A program made the position numbers and the translations under genes. A stretch of 64,000 nt of DNA from Halobacterium rubrum. Lineage in GTDB: Archaea > Halobacteriota > Halobacteria > Halobacteriales > Halobacteriaceae. The number at the start of each line of letters is the position of its first letter. The stretch's first letter is position 1. The notes beneath the pieces were generated by a model. The model was given only the letters and a program-made list of their open reading frames with translations, did not search any database and was not told the DNA's origin. The DNA lies in contig NZ_JAJQQZ010000001.1 in NCBI RefSeq assembly GCF_021729015.1, forward strand, positions 930,001 to 994,000, given 5' to 3'. Below are positions 41,115 through 51,259 of this stretch, piece after piece.

Positions 41115-42548
41115 ATGACACGTGAGTCCTGGCAGACGCGGCTCGGGTTCATTCTGGCCGCGGTGGGGTCGGCGGTGGGACTGGGGAACCTCTGGCGGTT
41201 CCCGTGGATGACCAGCGAGAACGGCGGCGCGGCGTTCCTCCTCGTGTACCTCGGGGTCGTACTGGTCGTCGGCGTCCCCGGTCTGCTGGCGGAGTTCGTC
41301 ATCGGCCGACGCTCCCGACGGAACCCCGTCGGCGCACTCTCCGCACTCTCGGACTCGAAGGGCTGGACCGTCTTCGGCCACGTCTTCGTCGTCACCGCTG
41401 TCGTCCTGCTGTCGTTCTACAGCGTCGTCGGTGGCTGGATCTTCCGGTACCTCGGCGCCAGTTTCACCGGCGCGTACTTCGCGAACCCCGGTCAGTACTT
41501 CGGGGCCGTGAACTACGGCGTCGAAGCCCTCGGATTCCACCTGCTGTTCCTCGGCGTCACGGCGCTCATCGTGCTCCGCGGCGTCAAACGCGGCATCGAA
41601 CGCGCGACGAAAGTGATGATGCCCGCCATCGTCGTCCTGCTGGTCGGGCTCGCCGCCTGGGGCGTCACACTCGACGGCGCCGCGGCCGGACTCTCGTTCT
41701 ACCTCTCCCCCGACTTCGGGGCGCTAGAAACGAACTTCCTCGACATCCTCCCGGCCGCCGCCGGCCAGGCGCTGTTCACGCTCTCGCTGGGCGCCGGCAC
41801 GATGGTCACGTACGCCTCCTACCTCGGGGAGGACCGCTCGCTGGCCGCCGACGGCACCGCCATCGCCGTCCTCAACACGTTCGTCGGCGTGCTCGCGGGC
41901 GTCGTCGTCTTTCCCATCCTGTTCGCGCTCGTCGGCGACGCCGGCGGCGGCGGCCCCGGCGCGCTGTTCGTCGGCCTCGCGAGCGCGTTCGCCTCGTTGC
42001 CCTACGGGCAGGTCGTCGGCGTCGTGTTCTTCGGCGTCGTCGCACTCGCCGCGCTGTCCTCCTCGATATCGATGCTGGAGATTCCGGTCTCCTTCCTCGT
42101 CGACGAGTACGGCGTCTCCCGACCCGCCGCGACCACCGGACTGGTGGCGCTGTTCGCCGTCACGGGCTCGGTGTGCGCGCTCTACCCGAGCGTGTTCGGC
42201 TTCGTCGCCAGCACGCTCGTCGACCTCCTGCTGACCGGCGGGCTCGTCGGCTTCCTGCTGTTCGCCGGCTGGGTGCTCGGCCGGGACGCCGTCGAGGAGT
42301 ACGAACTCGGCGCCGGCGAGTTCGCGACGTCGCTGTCGACGGCGTGGCTGTACGCCGCGGGCGTATTCATCCCGGTGTTCCTCATCTTCACGTTCGTCTC
42401 CGGGCTCGCCGCCGCGCTCGGCGTCTCGGTCGCGTCGGTCGAACTGCTCGGCGTCACACTCGGACAGACCCGGCTGTTCGTGGCCGTGAGCGTCCTCGTC
42501 GCGGTCGCGTCGTTCCTCGGGCTGCGGCGGGCCGAGTCGGTCGTCTGA
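41115..42548 (+). CDS. Sodium-dependent transporter, SNF/NSS family (2)
   Basis: A 477-residue paralogue of the preceding gene: RLGFILAAVGSAVGLGNLWRFPWM, FLLVYLGVVLVVGVPGLLAEF, GQALFTLSLGAGTMVTYASYL and SSSISMLEIPVSFLVDEYG. About 12 helices are predicted. The 139 bp between the two copies contain a promoter-like stretch (cctaaaatggg), so they are probably separate units. Tandem copies suggest different substrates or regulation. Confidence 0.92.
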   Translation: MTRESWQTRLGFILAAVGSAVGLGNLWRFPWMTSENGGAAFLLVYLGVVLVVGVPGLLAEFVIGRRSRRNPVGALSALSDSKGWTVFGHVFVVTAVVLLSFYSVVGGWIFRYLGASFTGAYFANPGQYFGAVNYGVEALGFHLLFLGVTALIVLRGVKRGIERATKVMMPAIVVLLVGLAAWGVTLDGAAAGLSFYLSPDFGALETNFLDILPAAAGQALFTLSLGAGTMVTYASYLGEDRSLAADGTAIAVLNTFVGVLAGVVVFPILFALVGDAGGGGPGALFVGLASAFASLPYGQVVGVVFFGVVALAALSSSISMLEIPVSFLVDEYGVSRPAATTGLVALFAVTGSVCALYPSVFGFVASTLVDLLLTGGLVGFLLFAGWVLGRDAVEEYELGAGEFATSLSTAWLYAAGVFIPVFLIFTFVSGLAAALGVSVASVELLGVTLGQTRLFVAVSVLVAVASFLGLRRAESVV

Positions 42549-42647
42549 CCGGCCCGCCGCCGTCGCTCGCCGTTGGCGCCTCGACCCCGCTTGGCGTCCC
42601 CGTCTCGGAATCCTTTTGCCGCCGGTCGCGGAAACCCCGATAATCAG

Positions 42648-44198
42648 ATGACGATGGAAGAGCGCATCGAGGAACTGCGCGAGAAGACCGAGCGCGCACT
42701 CCTCGGCGGGGGGGAGGCCCGCATCGAGTCCCAGCACGAGAAGGGGAAGATGACGGCCCGCGAGCGAATCGACTACTTCCTCGACGACGGGACGTTCAAC
42801 GAACTGGACCAGCTGCGCACGCACCGGTCGACGAACTTCGACATGGACGAGAAGCAGCTGCCGGGCGACGGCGTCGTCACGGGCTACGGCGACGTCAACG
42901 GCCGCACGACGTTCGTGTTCGCCCACGACTTCACCGTCTTCGGCGGGAGCCTCGGCGAGGTGTTCGCCGAGAAGGTGACGAAGGTGATGGACCGCGCGAT
43001 GGAGGTCGGCGCGCCCGTCGTCGGCCTGAACGACTCCGCCGGCGCCCGCATCCAGGAGGGCGTCGACGCCCTCGGCGGGTACGCGGAAATCTTCACCCGC
43101 AACGAGAAAGCCAGCGGCGTCGTCCCCCAGATTTCGGCCATCATGGGGCCGTGTGCGGGCGGTGCCGTCTACTCGCCGGCCATCACGGACTTCGTGTTCA
43201 TGGTGAAAGACACCAGTCACATGTTCATCACCGGGCCGGACGTCATCGAGACGGTGACCGGCGAGGAGGTCGGGTTCGAGGAGCTCGGCGGCGCGACCAC
43301 GCACTCCTCGGAGTCCGGCGTCGCGCACTTCGCCTGCGACAGCGAGGAGGAGGCCCTCGACAACATCAGGCGTCTGCTCTCCTACCTCCCGCAGAACAAC
43401 GTCGAGGACCCGCCGCGGGTCGAGCCCTACGACGACCCCGAGCGCCGCGACGAGGCGCTGGAGTCCATCGTCCCCGACCAGCCGCGCAAGCCCTACGACA
43501 TGACGAACGTCATCGGGAGTGTCGTGGACGAACAGTCCTTTTTCGAGGTGCAGGCGAACTACGCGAAGAACATCGTCGTCGGGTTCGCCCGGCTGGACGG
43601 GCGCTCGGTCGGCATCGTCGCGAACCAGCCCCGCGTGAACGCCGGCACCCTCGACATCGACGCCTCCGAGAAGGCCAGCCGGTTCGTGCGGTTCTGTGAC
43701 TCGTTCAACGTCCCCATCCTGACGTTCGTGGACGTGCCCGGGTTCCTGCCGGGGACCGACCAGGAGCACGGCGGCATCATCCGGCACGGCGCGAAGCTCC
43801 TGTACGCCTTCAGCGAGGCCAGCGTGCCCCTGATGACGGTCATCACCCGGAAGGCCTACGGCGGCGCCTACGACGTCATGGCGAGCAAGCACATCGGCGC
43901 AGACGTGAACTACGCGTGGCCGACCGCCGAAATCGCGGTGATGGGGCCGAAAGGCGCGGTGAATGTCCTCTACAGCGACGAGCTCGAGGCGGCCGACGAC
44001 ACCGAGGCGCGCCGCCAGGAACTCATCGACGAGTACCGCGAGGAGTTCGCGAACCCCTACACGGCGGCGGACCGAGGCTACGTCGACGCCGTCATCGAGC
44101 CGACCGAGACCCGGCCGCGGCTCGTCGACGACCTCGAGATGCTGGCCAGCAAGCGCGAGGAGACGCCGGACAAGAAACACGGCAACATCCCGCTGTGA
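42648..44198 (+). CDS. pccB: Propionyl/acetyl-CoA carboxylase carboxyltransferase subunit PccB
   Basis: Transfers the carboxyl group from biotin to propionyl-CoA or acetyl-CoA. The 516-residue protein has the crotonase-like double domain: [94 protein letters not shown], and [12 protein letters not shown], then [16 protein letters not shown]. Length is typical. In haloarchaea the enzyme serves propionate and methylmalonyl-CoA routes, which end at a B12-dependent mutase. It overlaps pccX by 1 bp (TGATG). Confidence 0.94.
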   Translation: MTMEERIEELREKTERALLGGGEARIESQHEKGKMTARERIDYFLDDGTFNELDQLRTHRSTNFDMDEKQLPGDGVVTGYGDVNGRTTFVFAHDFTVFGGSLGEVFAEKVTKVMDRAMEVGAPVVGLNDSAGARIQEGVDALGGYAEIFTRNEKASGVVPQISAIMGPCAGGAVYSPAITDFVFMVKDTSHMFITGPDVIETVTGEEVGFEELGGATTHSSESGVAHFACDSEEEALDNIRRLLSYLPQNNVEDPPRVEPYDDPERRDEALESIVPDQPRKPYDMTNVIGSVVDEQSFFEVQANYAKNIVVGFARLDGRSVGIVANQPRVNAGTLDIDASEKASRFVRFCDSFNVPILTFVDVPGFLPGTDQEHGGIIRHGAKLLYAFSEASVPLMTVITRKAYGGAYDVMASKHIGADVNYAWPTAEIAVMGPKGAVNVLYSDELEAADDTEARRQELIDEYREEFANPYTAADRGYVDAVIEPTETRPRLVDDLEMLASKREETPDKKHGNIPL

Positions 44199-44461
44199 TG
44201 GCTGTCGACATGGACCTGACAATCCCAGACGACGCCAGCGACGAGGAGGCGGCCGCCATCGCTGCGGCCGTCCAGAGCCACGTCTCTGCGCTCGCGGCCG
44301 CGGCCGAAGCGGCCAGCGAGGACGACGACACCGACGACTGGACGGACCGGAAGTGGGCGTTCGCGGGGCGCGTGGAGTCGCTCGGCGGCCGGTCGGTGCG
44401 CGTGCCCGACGGCGCGCCGACGGACGCGTGGAGCGCAGCCGGGCGCCGCGAGCGGTTCTGA
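44198..44461 (+). CDS. pccX: Small third subunit of propionyl-CoA carboxylase (PccX-like)
   Basis: An 87-residue acidic protein: [30 protein letters not shown] then [36 protein letters not shown]. The pattern (EEAAAIxAAVxxHL ... WxxxxWxxAGRxxxL) is that of acyl-CoA carboxylase epsilon-type subunits and of the PccX protein of haloarchaea. It probably stabilises the PccA-PccB complex. It directly follows pccB with a 1-bp overlap. Confidence 0.85.
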   Translation: MAVDMDLTIPDDASDEEAAAIAAAVQSHVSALAAAAEAASEDDDTDDWTDRKWAFAGRVESLGGRSVRVPDGAPTDAWSAAGRRERF

Positions 44462-44577
44462 GCGGGTCGGCCGAGTACGTCTGCTGGTGCCCGTGGTGGG
44501 TTCGCTCTGACTGCGCACGGCGAGCGCGCCGGCTCGAGACCGACAGTTCCGGTGAGTGAACCGACCGCGTCGAGCCG

Positions 44578-45909
44578 CTACCGTGCCTCGAAACGCAGTT
44601 CCGGGTCGGTCGCCGGCTGCGTGGTCGACCCGACGTCGACGCCGACGTCGTCGCAGTCGTGGGACACGGTGGTGCGTCGGGCGATTGTCGCGAGCGCCAG
44701 CTGCAGCTCCATCCGCGCGAACCGCATCCCGATGCAGTGCCGGGGCCCACCGCCGAACGGGAAGTACGCGTAGTCGGGGCGGTCGCCGGGGGGGTCGTCG
44801 ACGTCGGTCCACCGCTCGGGGTCGAACGTCATCGGCTCGTCCCACCACCGCGGGTCGGTGTGGACGTGGAACTGCGGCAGCACGACGAAGGTGTCCGCCG
44901 GAATCCGGTACCCGCCGACGACGACCGGCTCGCGCGTCTCCCGGAAGATTGCGGACGCCGGCGGGTACCGGCGGAGGACCTCCCGAATCACCTGCTCGGT
45001 GTAGGAGAGCGCCGGGAGGTCGCCGAGCGTCGCGTGCCCGCCGTCGAGGACTGCGTCGACCTCGGACTGCAGCCGGGCCGCGACCTCGGGCTTCCGACCG
45101 AGTTCGTACAGCGCCCACGTCAGGGCAGTCGCGCTCGTCTCGTGGCCGGCGAACAGGAACGTCACGAGCTGGCTCCGGAGTTCGTCCTCGGTGCGGCCCC
45201 CAGCCCCGCCGCTGTCCTGCGCGACCAGCACCGACAGGAGGTCCTCACCGGTCCCGTCGGCGTCCGCGAGGAGAGTGTCGACGACGCCGTTCAGTCGGTC
45301 GACACCGCGTCGGTACCGGCAGTTCGACGGCGTCGGCAGCCACTCGGGGAGGTCGACGGCGACGGGGTTCTCGCTGGTCCGTTCCCGGATAGCGTTCGCG
45401 CCTGCTCGCACCGCAGCCCGGTGTTCGTCCGTCTCCGCACCGAGCAGAGTCTTCCCGAGGACGCGCAGCGTGTACCGCGACGTGGCCTCGGTCGCCTGCA
45501 CGCCGCCGGCGTCGGCGGCCCACTCGTCGGCGGCCGCCGCGGCGTACGTCGCCATCGTCTCGGCGTAGGTCTCGATTCGCTCCCGGTAGAACAGCGGCTG
45601 TAGCTGGCCTCGCTGGCGCTGCCAGCGGTCGCCGTCGGTCAACAGGAGCCCGTCTGCGAGCACGTCCACACCGGGGCCGTCTGGCTTCCGGAACGCCGCC
45701 GGCTCCTCGACGAGCACGCGGCGGATACCGTTCGGGTGGAGGACGCCAGCCATGTCGTATGTCCCCATCGAGAACCGAACGACGTCGCCGTGGCTGGCGA
45801 CGTCCTCGTAGAACGCGTACGGGTCGCGGCCGAAGGCGACTGCACTCCCAAGAACGGGGACCCCGTCGCGTTTCGGCGCCAGTGGAGCGTCTGTCGTCGC
45901 TTCGCTCAT
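44578..45909 (-). CDS. Cytochrome P450
   Basis: A 443-residue soluble P450 with the full set of marks: VTFLFAGHETSATALTWAL (oxygen-binding I helix), EVLRRYP (ExxR), FDPERWTD and the haem loop FPFGGGPRHCIGMRFARME with Cys392 as ligand. The substrate is unknown; haloarchaeal P450s of this class are often near carotenoid or isoprenoid genes, but none is seen here. It is divergent from a Bat-type regulator with 81 bp between starts, so the pair may be functionally linked. Confidence 0.93.
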   Translation of the reverse strand: MSEATTDAPLAPKRDGVPVLGSAVAFGRDPYAFYEDVASHGDVVRFSMGTYDMAGVLHPNGIRRVLVEEPAAFRKPDGPGVDVLADGLLLTDGDRWQRQRGQLQPLFYRERIETYAETMATYAAAAADEWAADAGGVQATEATSRYTLRVLGKTLLGAETDEHRAAVRAGANAIRERTSENPVAVDLPEWLPTPSNCRYRRGVDRLNGVVDTLLADADGTGEDLLSVLVAQDSGGAGGRTEDELRSQLVTFLFAGHETSATALTWALYELGRKPEVAARLQSEVDAVLDGGHATLGDLPALSYTEQVIREVLRRYPPASAIFRETREPVVVGGYRIPADTFVVLPQFHVHTDPRWWDEPMTFDPERWTDVDDPPGDRPDYAYFPFGGGPRHCIGMRFARMELQLALATIARRTTVSHDCDDVGVDVGSTTQPATDPELRFEAR

Positions 45910-45962
45910 ACTCGCTTTTCGGAGGCCAGCGGGATTCGACTTCCCACGGCCACACTAGACGA

Positions 45963-45968
45963 TTTAAG
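45963..45968 (+). promoter_or_regulatory. TATA element of the Bat-type regulator
   Basis: TTTAAG lies 23-28 bp before the GTG at 45991, supporting that start and a leaderless transcript. Confidence 0.6.
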
Positions 45969-45990
45969 TGACGCGGCCGAACGAGCGGCC

Positions 45991-46647
45991 GTGAAACACC
46001 TCCGTGTGAGACTCGGGTTCCCGCCGGCCACCAGACACCCGATGCACCAGTTCCTCGTCGAGCACCCGGAGATGCACCGCGAGGAGCTGTGGTCGTGGAA
46101 CTTCACGGGGGAGGCACCAGTGGTGCTGTTCCGGGTCGAGGGCCTCCGAGAGCCGTACCGAAAGCGCATCGCGGCCGTCGACGACATCGAGGAGTTCGAA
46201 CTCACGACCGGCGGCGACGGCTGGTTCTACTCGTTCGTGCGCGCGACGCCGACAGACGACGAGTGGGAGTGCCTGCTCGCGTTCGCGTACGCGTCGCTGC
46301 TCGTCGTTCCGCCGGTCGTCTACTCAGACGAGGGCGACGCGGTGTTCGACGTGGTCGGCGACCCCGACGACCTCCGCGGCCTCCTCGCGCAGTTGCCGGG
46401 CGACGTGGACACGACCGTCGAGCGCGTCGGGGAGTACGACCGGCGCCGCGGGCCGTCAGTCCCGATGACCGACCGCCAGCGCGATGTCGTGGCGGTGGCG
46501 GTCGATCTCGGGTACTACGAGGTTCCCCGGACGGCGACGCTCGACGACGTGGCGGCCGAGGTCGGCGTGGCGTCGTCGACGGTCTCCGACCACCTGCGGA
46601 AGGCGGAGTCGGCGGTGATGGCGTCGCTCCGTGGTGTCACCCGGTGA
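45991..46647 (+). CDS. Bat-type (HTH-10) transcriptional regulator
   Basis: A 218-residue regulator. Residues 1-150 form the haloarchaeal bacterioopsin-activator-like domain (VKHLRVRLGFPP, ELWSWNFTGEAPVVLFRVEG); the C-terminus has MTDRQRDVVAVAVDLGYYEVPRTATLDDVAAEVGVASSTVSDHLRKAE, an HTH-10 domain. GTG at 45991 is supported by the upstream TTTAAG. As the gene is divergent from the P450 gene, that gene is a likely target. Confidence 0.88.
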   Translation: MKHLRVRLGFPPATRHPMHQFLVEHPEMHREELWSWNFTGEAPVVLFRVEGLREPYRKRIAAVDDIEEFELTTGGDGWFYSFVRATPTDDEWECLLAFAYASLLVVPPVVYSDEGDAVFDVVGDPDDLRGLLAQLPGDVDTTVERVGEYDRRRGPSVPMTDRQRDVVAVAVDLGYYEVPRTATLDDVAAEVGVASSTVSDHLRKAESAVMASLRGVTR

Positions 46648-46786
46648 CCACCCGGTCGCCGGTTCCGAGGCGAGTCTCGCACCACACCGGTTCGAGCGCG
46701 TGCGCACGACCGGGCTGAACCGGCGGGGAACCGACGACCCAGAACCGAAGCTATGAGTAGGGCGTCCCCAGAACGAACGTCCAAGA

Positions 46787-48625
46787 ATGTTCGAGAAGGT
46801 GCTCGTCGCGAACCGCGGCGAAATCGCGGTGCGAGTGATGCGGGCCTGTGACGACATCGGTGTGGACACAGTCGCCGTGTACAGCGACGCGGACAAGCAC
46901 GCCGGCCACGTCCGGTACGCAGACGAGGCGTACAACGTCGGCCCGGCGCGCGCCGCCGACTCCTACCTCGACCACGAGGGCATCATCGACGCCGCCAGAC
47001 AGGCCGGCGCCGACGCCATCCACCCGGGCTACGGCTTCCTCGCGGAGAACGCCGAGTTCGCCGGGAAGGTCGAGGAGACCGAGGGCGTGACGTGGGTCGG
47101 CCCGTCGGCCGACTCGATGCGCCAGCTCGGCGAGAAGACCCAGGCCCGGAAGACGATGCGGGACGCGGACGTCCCGATTGTCCCGGGCACCACCGACCCC
47201 GTGGAGTCCGTCGAGGACGTCCACGAGTTCGGCGAGGAACACGGCTACCCCATCGCCATCAAGGCGGAGGGCGGCGGCGGCGGCCGCGGGATGAAGATCG
47301 TGCGGAGCGAGGACGAGGCCGCCGAACAGCTCGAGTCCGCCGAGCGCGAGGGCGAGGCGTACTTCGACAACGCGAACGTCTACCTGGAGCGCTACCTCGA
47401 GAACCCCCGCCACATCGAGGTCCAGATTCTCGCAGACCACCACGGGAACGTCCGCCACCTCGGCGAGCGCGACTGCTCGCTGCAGCGCCGCCACCAGAAG
47501 GTCATCGAGGAGGGGCCCAGCCCCGCGCTCACGGACGAGCTCCGCGAGGAGATCGGCCGAGCGGCCCGCCGCGGCGCCGACTCCGCGGGCTACTACAACG
47601 CCGGCACCTTCGAGTTCCTCGTCGAGGAGGACCCCGAACGGGAGCCCGGCGAGCTCCTCGGCCCGGAGACGAACTTCTACTTCCTCGAGGTCAACACCCG
47701 CATCCAGGTCGAGCACACCGTCACCGAGGAGCTGACGGGCGTCGACATCGTGAAGTGGCAGCTGAAGGTAGCGTCCGACGAGGAACTCACGTTCGAGCAG
47801 GACGACGTGGAACTGGAGGGGCACGCCGTCGAGTACCGCATCAACGCGGAGAACGCCGCCAACGACTTCGCGCCCGCCACGGGGGGCAAACTGGAGACCT
47901 ACGACCCGCCGGGCGGTATCGGCGTCCGTGTCGACGACGGACTCCGGCAGGGCGACGACCTCGTCACCGACTACGACTCGATGGTCGCGAAGCTCATCGT
48001 GCACGGCAGCGACCGCGAGGAGTGTCTCGCGCGGTCCCGGCGCGCGCTCGCCGAGTACGACATCGAGGGCATCCCGACCATCGTGCCGTTCCACCGGCTG
48101 ATGCTGGAGGACGAGGCGTTCGTCGGTGGCACGCACACGACGAAGTACCTCGACGAGGACCTCGACGAGGAGCGCGTCGCCGAGGCCCAAGAGCAGTGGG
48201 GCACGGAGACCGAGTCCGAGGACAGCAGTGACGATGACGTCGTCGAGCGCGACTTCACCGTCGAGGTCAACGGCAAGCGCTTCGAGGTCAACCTCGAGGA
48301 GCGCGGCGCCGCACAGCTCGCGACGACCGCCGCCGCCGAGAACGGTGGCGGCGAGCGGCCGGAGCCCGCGGGCGGGAGCGACGACGGCGGCGAGACCGTC
48401 GTGGAGGGCGACGGCGAGACGGTCGAGGCCGAGATGCAGGGCACGATTCTGGACGTGAACGTCGCCGAGGGCGACGAGGTCGAACCCGGCGACGTGCTGG
48501 TCGTCCTCGAGGCGATGAAGATGGAGAACGACGTGGTCGCCTCCCACGGCGGCACCGTCACACAGGTCGCCGTCGCGGAGGACGACAGCGTCGACATGGG
48601 CGACGTGCTGGTGGTCATCGACTGA
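46787..48625 (+). CDS. pccA: Propionyl/acetyl-CoA carboxylase biotin carboxylase and carrier subunit PccA
   Basis: Carboxylates its own biotin using ATP and bicarbonate. The 612-residue protein has an N-terminal biotin carboxylase ([35 protein letters not shown] glycine loop, [46 protein letters not shown]), an acidic linker and a C-terminal biotinyl domain with EAMKMEN (biotin on the middle Lys). It is separated from pccB-pccX by the P450-regulator pair. Biotinylation is probably done by the ligase at 51260. Confidence 0.95.
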   Translation: MFEKVLVANRGEIAVRVMRACDDIGVDTVAVYSDADKHAGHVRYADEAYNVGPARAADSYLDHEGIIDAARQAGADAIHPGYGFLAENAEFAGKVEETEGVTWVGPSADSMRQLGEKTQARKTMRDADVPIVPGTTDPVESVEDVHEFGEEHGYPIAIKAEGGGGGRGMKIVRSEDEAAEQLESAEREGEAYFDNANVYLERYLENPRHIEVQILADHHGNVRHLGERDCSLQRRHQKVIEEGPSPALTDELREEIGRAARRGADSAGYYNAGTFEFLVEEDPEREPGELLGPETNFYFLEVNTRIQVEHTVTEELTGVDIVKWQLKVASDEELTFEQDDVELEGHAVEYRINAENAANDFAPATGGKLETYDPPGGIGVRVDDGLRQGDDLVTDYDSMVAKLIVHGSDREECLARSRRALAEYDIEGIPTIVPFHRLMLEDEAFVGGTHTTKYLDEDLDEERVAEAQEQWGTETESEDSSDDDVVERDFTVEVNGKRFEVNLEERGAAQLATTAAAENGGGERPEPAGGSDDGGETVVEGDGETVEAEMQGTILDVNVAEGDEVEPGDVLVVLEAMKMENDVVASHGGTVTQVAVAEDDSVDMGDVLVVID

Positions 48626-48842
48626 CGGCGGCCGAATCTTTATCCGACGGGCCGGCCCTGCTTCTGACAGCCGACGAGGCGTGCCGGTCGACCGGCGTTG
48701 GTATCCGCGCCGAACGCCTCTCCCGCAGCCCGGAGCCGAACACCATGGTACTCGAGGACAACGCCGCTGCTGCCGGTGACTGCCCCGACTCGCGCGCGGA
48801 GCGGGCGGTCTGCCGAGCGCCGGCACGGAGGAGGGGGGCGCC
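48626..48842. other. Short gap before the CHAT gene, with a tiny possible ORF
   Basis: A TATA-like ATCTTTATC lies near 48640. A 33-codon frame (ATG 48745 to TGA 48846, starting MVLEDNAAAAGDC) ends in a GTGA overlap with the CHAT start and has a GGAGGAGGGG stretch before it. It may be a leader peptide or chance; its basic, Arg-rich end is unlike local proteins. Confidence 0.3.
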
Positions 48843-50936
48843 GTGAGGCCGACGTTCTCACCCATCGAGCGACCGCCCGGCCTGCAGGTTCAGGACCCCA
48901 TCGAGAACGCGCAGTTCGAGCTGTACACGGACTCGGTCGTGGACCCTGTACGGGCGAGCGACGACGCCGCTGACGACCGGTTCGCGCTCCCCGTCGACAG
49001 CGCGGTGCGCTTCGAGGCAGAGTCGATCGAACTCCCGATGCTGCTGAACGTCTCGGTGTGGACGCAGGACGGGACGTACGTCGGGCAGTCAGCCAACCAG
49101 GAGGTCGACAGCTACCCACGGCGAGCGTACGCGCTGGACCTCCACGTCGGCCCGATGAAACTTCAGGTGGCCGCCGACGCCCCACTCCAGATACGGCGGG
49201 CGGAGAACACCACGTTCCTCGAGTTCGAGGCGCCGACGCCGGTGTTGCTGGGCGCTCGTTCGCTCCACGAGTCACCGGCGGGCACCATCACCATCGGCGA
49301 CGACGTGACCGACGGGATGCGCGCCGTCTCCCTGTTCGGGTCGGCGCTGAAGACGACGAGCCCGGAGCGCTCGTTCCCGACGCTGCGCGGCCACCCGCCG
49401 CTCGTCGAACGCGGCGACGGCTTCGACGCCCCCGACCACCTCGTCGCGGCCGACACGGACGTCGCCATCGAGATTCACCGGGACTGGGGCGACCTCTACC
49501 AGGTGAGCGCGCTCGCCTACTACCTCGGCGCCGAGGTGCGCCCCGGCCCGGAGCGCGCGCTCGTCCTCGACGGCGACCGCCACGTGCTCGGGACCGACCG
49601 GTCGTTCGGCGACGAGGTCCGGGCGCTGCTGGAGCACGTCTTCCTGCTTGACTGCGTCGTCCGCACGGAGGGGTTGTACCCCGTCGACCTCCACGAGCGC
49701 GCGGTCCTCGAACCGGACCTCGACGTCGACCTCGCGGCCGCCTACGAGGCGTCGCTGGCCGAGCGGCTCGAAACCTACCTCGACGTCCCCTACGAGGTGA
49801 CCGAGCCACACGTCCCGAAGTGGAAGCTCACCGCCGACATCGCTCCCGAGGCGAAACGCATCGAGTCGCTGCCGTTCGTCGTGAACGACCTCGCGCGCAT
49901 CCGCATCCACGACCCCGACGCCGAACCGCCGGACGTCGAGGAGGAGCCGGAGGCCGTGACGTCGTTCCTCCGGGGGGGCCAGCGTAGCGTCCACCGGAGC
50001 CAGTCCGAGGTCGACTTCGACACGACGGGCGTCGTGAAGCCGCCGTCGACCGACGCCATCGAGCACGTCTGGCTCGCCGACGGCTTCCCGCTGGGCGCCA
50101 GCAAGGGCGCCGCGGAGTACTACCGGCGGCGCTTCGAGTACGAGACGCCCGACCGGGACGCCATCCGCATCGACATCGTCTGCAACGACCCCGAGATGAC
50201 CGAGGAGGAGGTCGTCGAGGAGTTCTACGGCGCCCGGGACTTCTTCGAGTTCGACATCGAGGTCCACTACGGCCTCTCGACCGACGAACTGGGCGACCTC
50301 CTCCGGACGGAGGTCGACTTCCTGCACTACATCGGCCACGTCGAGGAGGGCGGGTTCCTCTGCGAGGACGGCCTCTTCGACGCCCGGCGGCTGGAGTCGA
50401 CGGGCGTCCGCGCGTTCCTCCTGAACGCCTGCCGGTCGTACATCCAGGGGCAGGCGCTCGTCGACCGCGGCAGCCGCGGCGGCATCGTCACGCTCACCGA
50501 CATCAGCAACGACCCCGCGGTCCGAATCGGCCGAGCGCTCGCGAGACTCCTCAACAACGGCTTCTCGTTGCTCTCGGGGCTGTCGGTCGCTCGGAACGTA
50601 ACGATATTCGGGAATCAGTACATCACGATTGGGGACGGAAGTGTCCAACTGGTTCAGAGCAACCGGGGTACGCTGACTTCAGCGAAGCTTGGGGGGGCGT
50701 CGACAGGGTACGATATTACCATGCAGGCCTACCCAACGAACTCGAAATCAATCGGTACACTATTTAGCCCGCACCTGACGAGCCAAACAACATACTATCT
50801 GAACTCGGGGGAGATCGGTCCGTTTACCGTTGAGGAGACAGAGCTGATAGAATTTCTCGACAAAACGTTCATCCCGATACTCCAGGAGAACCGTCTTTCT
50901 TGGAGTGACGAAGTTCGGCGAGAATTACTCGATTAA
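48843..50936 (+). CDS. CHAT/caspase-like domain protein
   Basis: A 697-residue protein. Residues 1-380 are an all-beta and mixed region of unknown fold starting FSPIERPPGLQVQDPIENAQF. Residues about 430-600 resemble a CHAT/caspase-like peptidase: FLHYIGHVEEGGFL with His499, and VRAFLLNACRSYIQG with Cys530, forming the probable His-Cys dyad, then GIVTLTDISNDPAVRIGRAL. The last 110 codons (from about 50590) are clearly less GC-rich than the rest, and the C-terminus is Thr/Ser/Asn-rich, as if exchanged. It faces a small membrane peptide gene. Function unknown; similar cores occur in bacterial defence proteases. Confidence 0.75.
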   Translation: MRPTFSPIERPPGLQVQDPIENAQFELYTDSVVDPVRASDDAADDRFALPVDSAVRFEAESIELPMLLNVSVWTQDGTYVGQSANQEVDSYPRRAYALDLHVGPMKLQVAADAPLQIRRAENTTFLEFEAPTPVLLGARSLHESPAGTITIGDDVTDGMRAVSLFGSALKTTSPERSFPTLRGHPPLVERGDGFDAPDHLVAADTDVAIEIHRDWGDLYQVSALAYYLGAEVRPGPERALVLDGDRHVLGTDRSFGDEVRALLEHVFLLDCVVRTEGLYPVDLHERAVLEPDLDVDLAAAYEASLAERLETYLDVPYEVTEPHVPKWKLTADIAPEAKRIESLPFVVNDLARIRIHDPDAEPPDVEEEPEAVTSFLRGGQRSVHRSQSEVDFDTTGVVKPPSTDAIEHVWLADGFPLGASKGAAEYYRRRFEYETPDRDAIRIDIVCNDPEMTEEEVVEEFYGARDFFEFDIEVHYGLSTDELGDLLRTEVDFLHYIGHVEEGGFLCEDGLFDARRLESTGVRAFLLNACRSYIQGQALVDRGSRGGIVTLTDISNDPAVRIGRALARLLNNGFSLLSGLSVARNVTIFGNQYITIGDGSVQLVQSNRGTLTSAKLGGASTGYDITMQAYPTNSKSIGTLFSPHLTSQTTYYLNSGEIGPFTVEETELIEFLDKTFIPILQENRLSWSDEVRRELLD

Positions 50937-51064
50937 GGGCCCGCAATGCTGGTCCCGCTCGCTGCCGCTCCGCCAGCACTCGACAGGAGCACCATCATCG
51001 TGAACAGCACGCCGATCATTCGCGGGTGGTCCGACAGGAACTGACTGAACTTGTTGTCTGCCAT
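50933..51064 (-). CDS. Small membrane peptide facing the CHAT gene (43 aa)
   Basis: A 43-residue peptide: MADNKFSQFLSDHPRMIGVL, then FTMMVLLSSAGGAAASGTS and IAGP. It has a polar N-terminus, one hydrophobic helix and a Gly/Ala-rich tail. It closely resembles a group of tiny haloarchaeal proteins that I recall occur in many copies, often beside CHAT genes. The TAA overlaps the CHAT stop by 4 bp, and an AT-rich promoter region precedes the ATG. It is too short for standard gene finders. Confidence 0.7.
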   Translation of the reverse strand: MADNKFSQFLSDHPRMIGVLFTMMVLLSSAGGAAASGTSIAGP

Positions 51065-51228
51065 CGTCACCCGTACCTGCACCGGGTAATATATTCAATC
51101 TATCTGAAAATAACGAATATAAATAAAGCGGAAATTTATCGGATATATGGTTCTGGGCTGGGAGACACCGCGCTTCAGAGATACTGTGTCGGCGTCCCGG
51201 AAAAGAGCTTCCGGCCGAAAATCCGGGA

Positions 51229-51233
51229 TTTAA
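51229..51233 (+). promoter_or_regulatory. TATA element of birA
   Basis: TTTAA lies 27-31 bp before the ATG at 51260. The 195-bp region between 51065 and 51259 is otherwise AT-rich and gene-free and holds an inverted repeat CCGGAA/TTCCGG near 51197-51214. Confidence 0.55.
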
Positions 51234-51259
51234 CACGACTCGCCGGGTATCGAGCGGTG

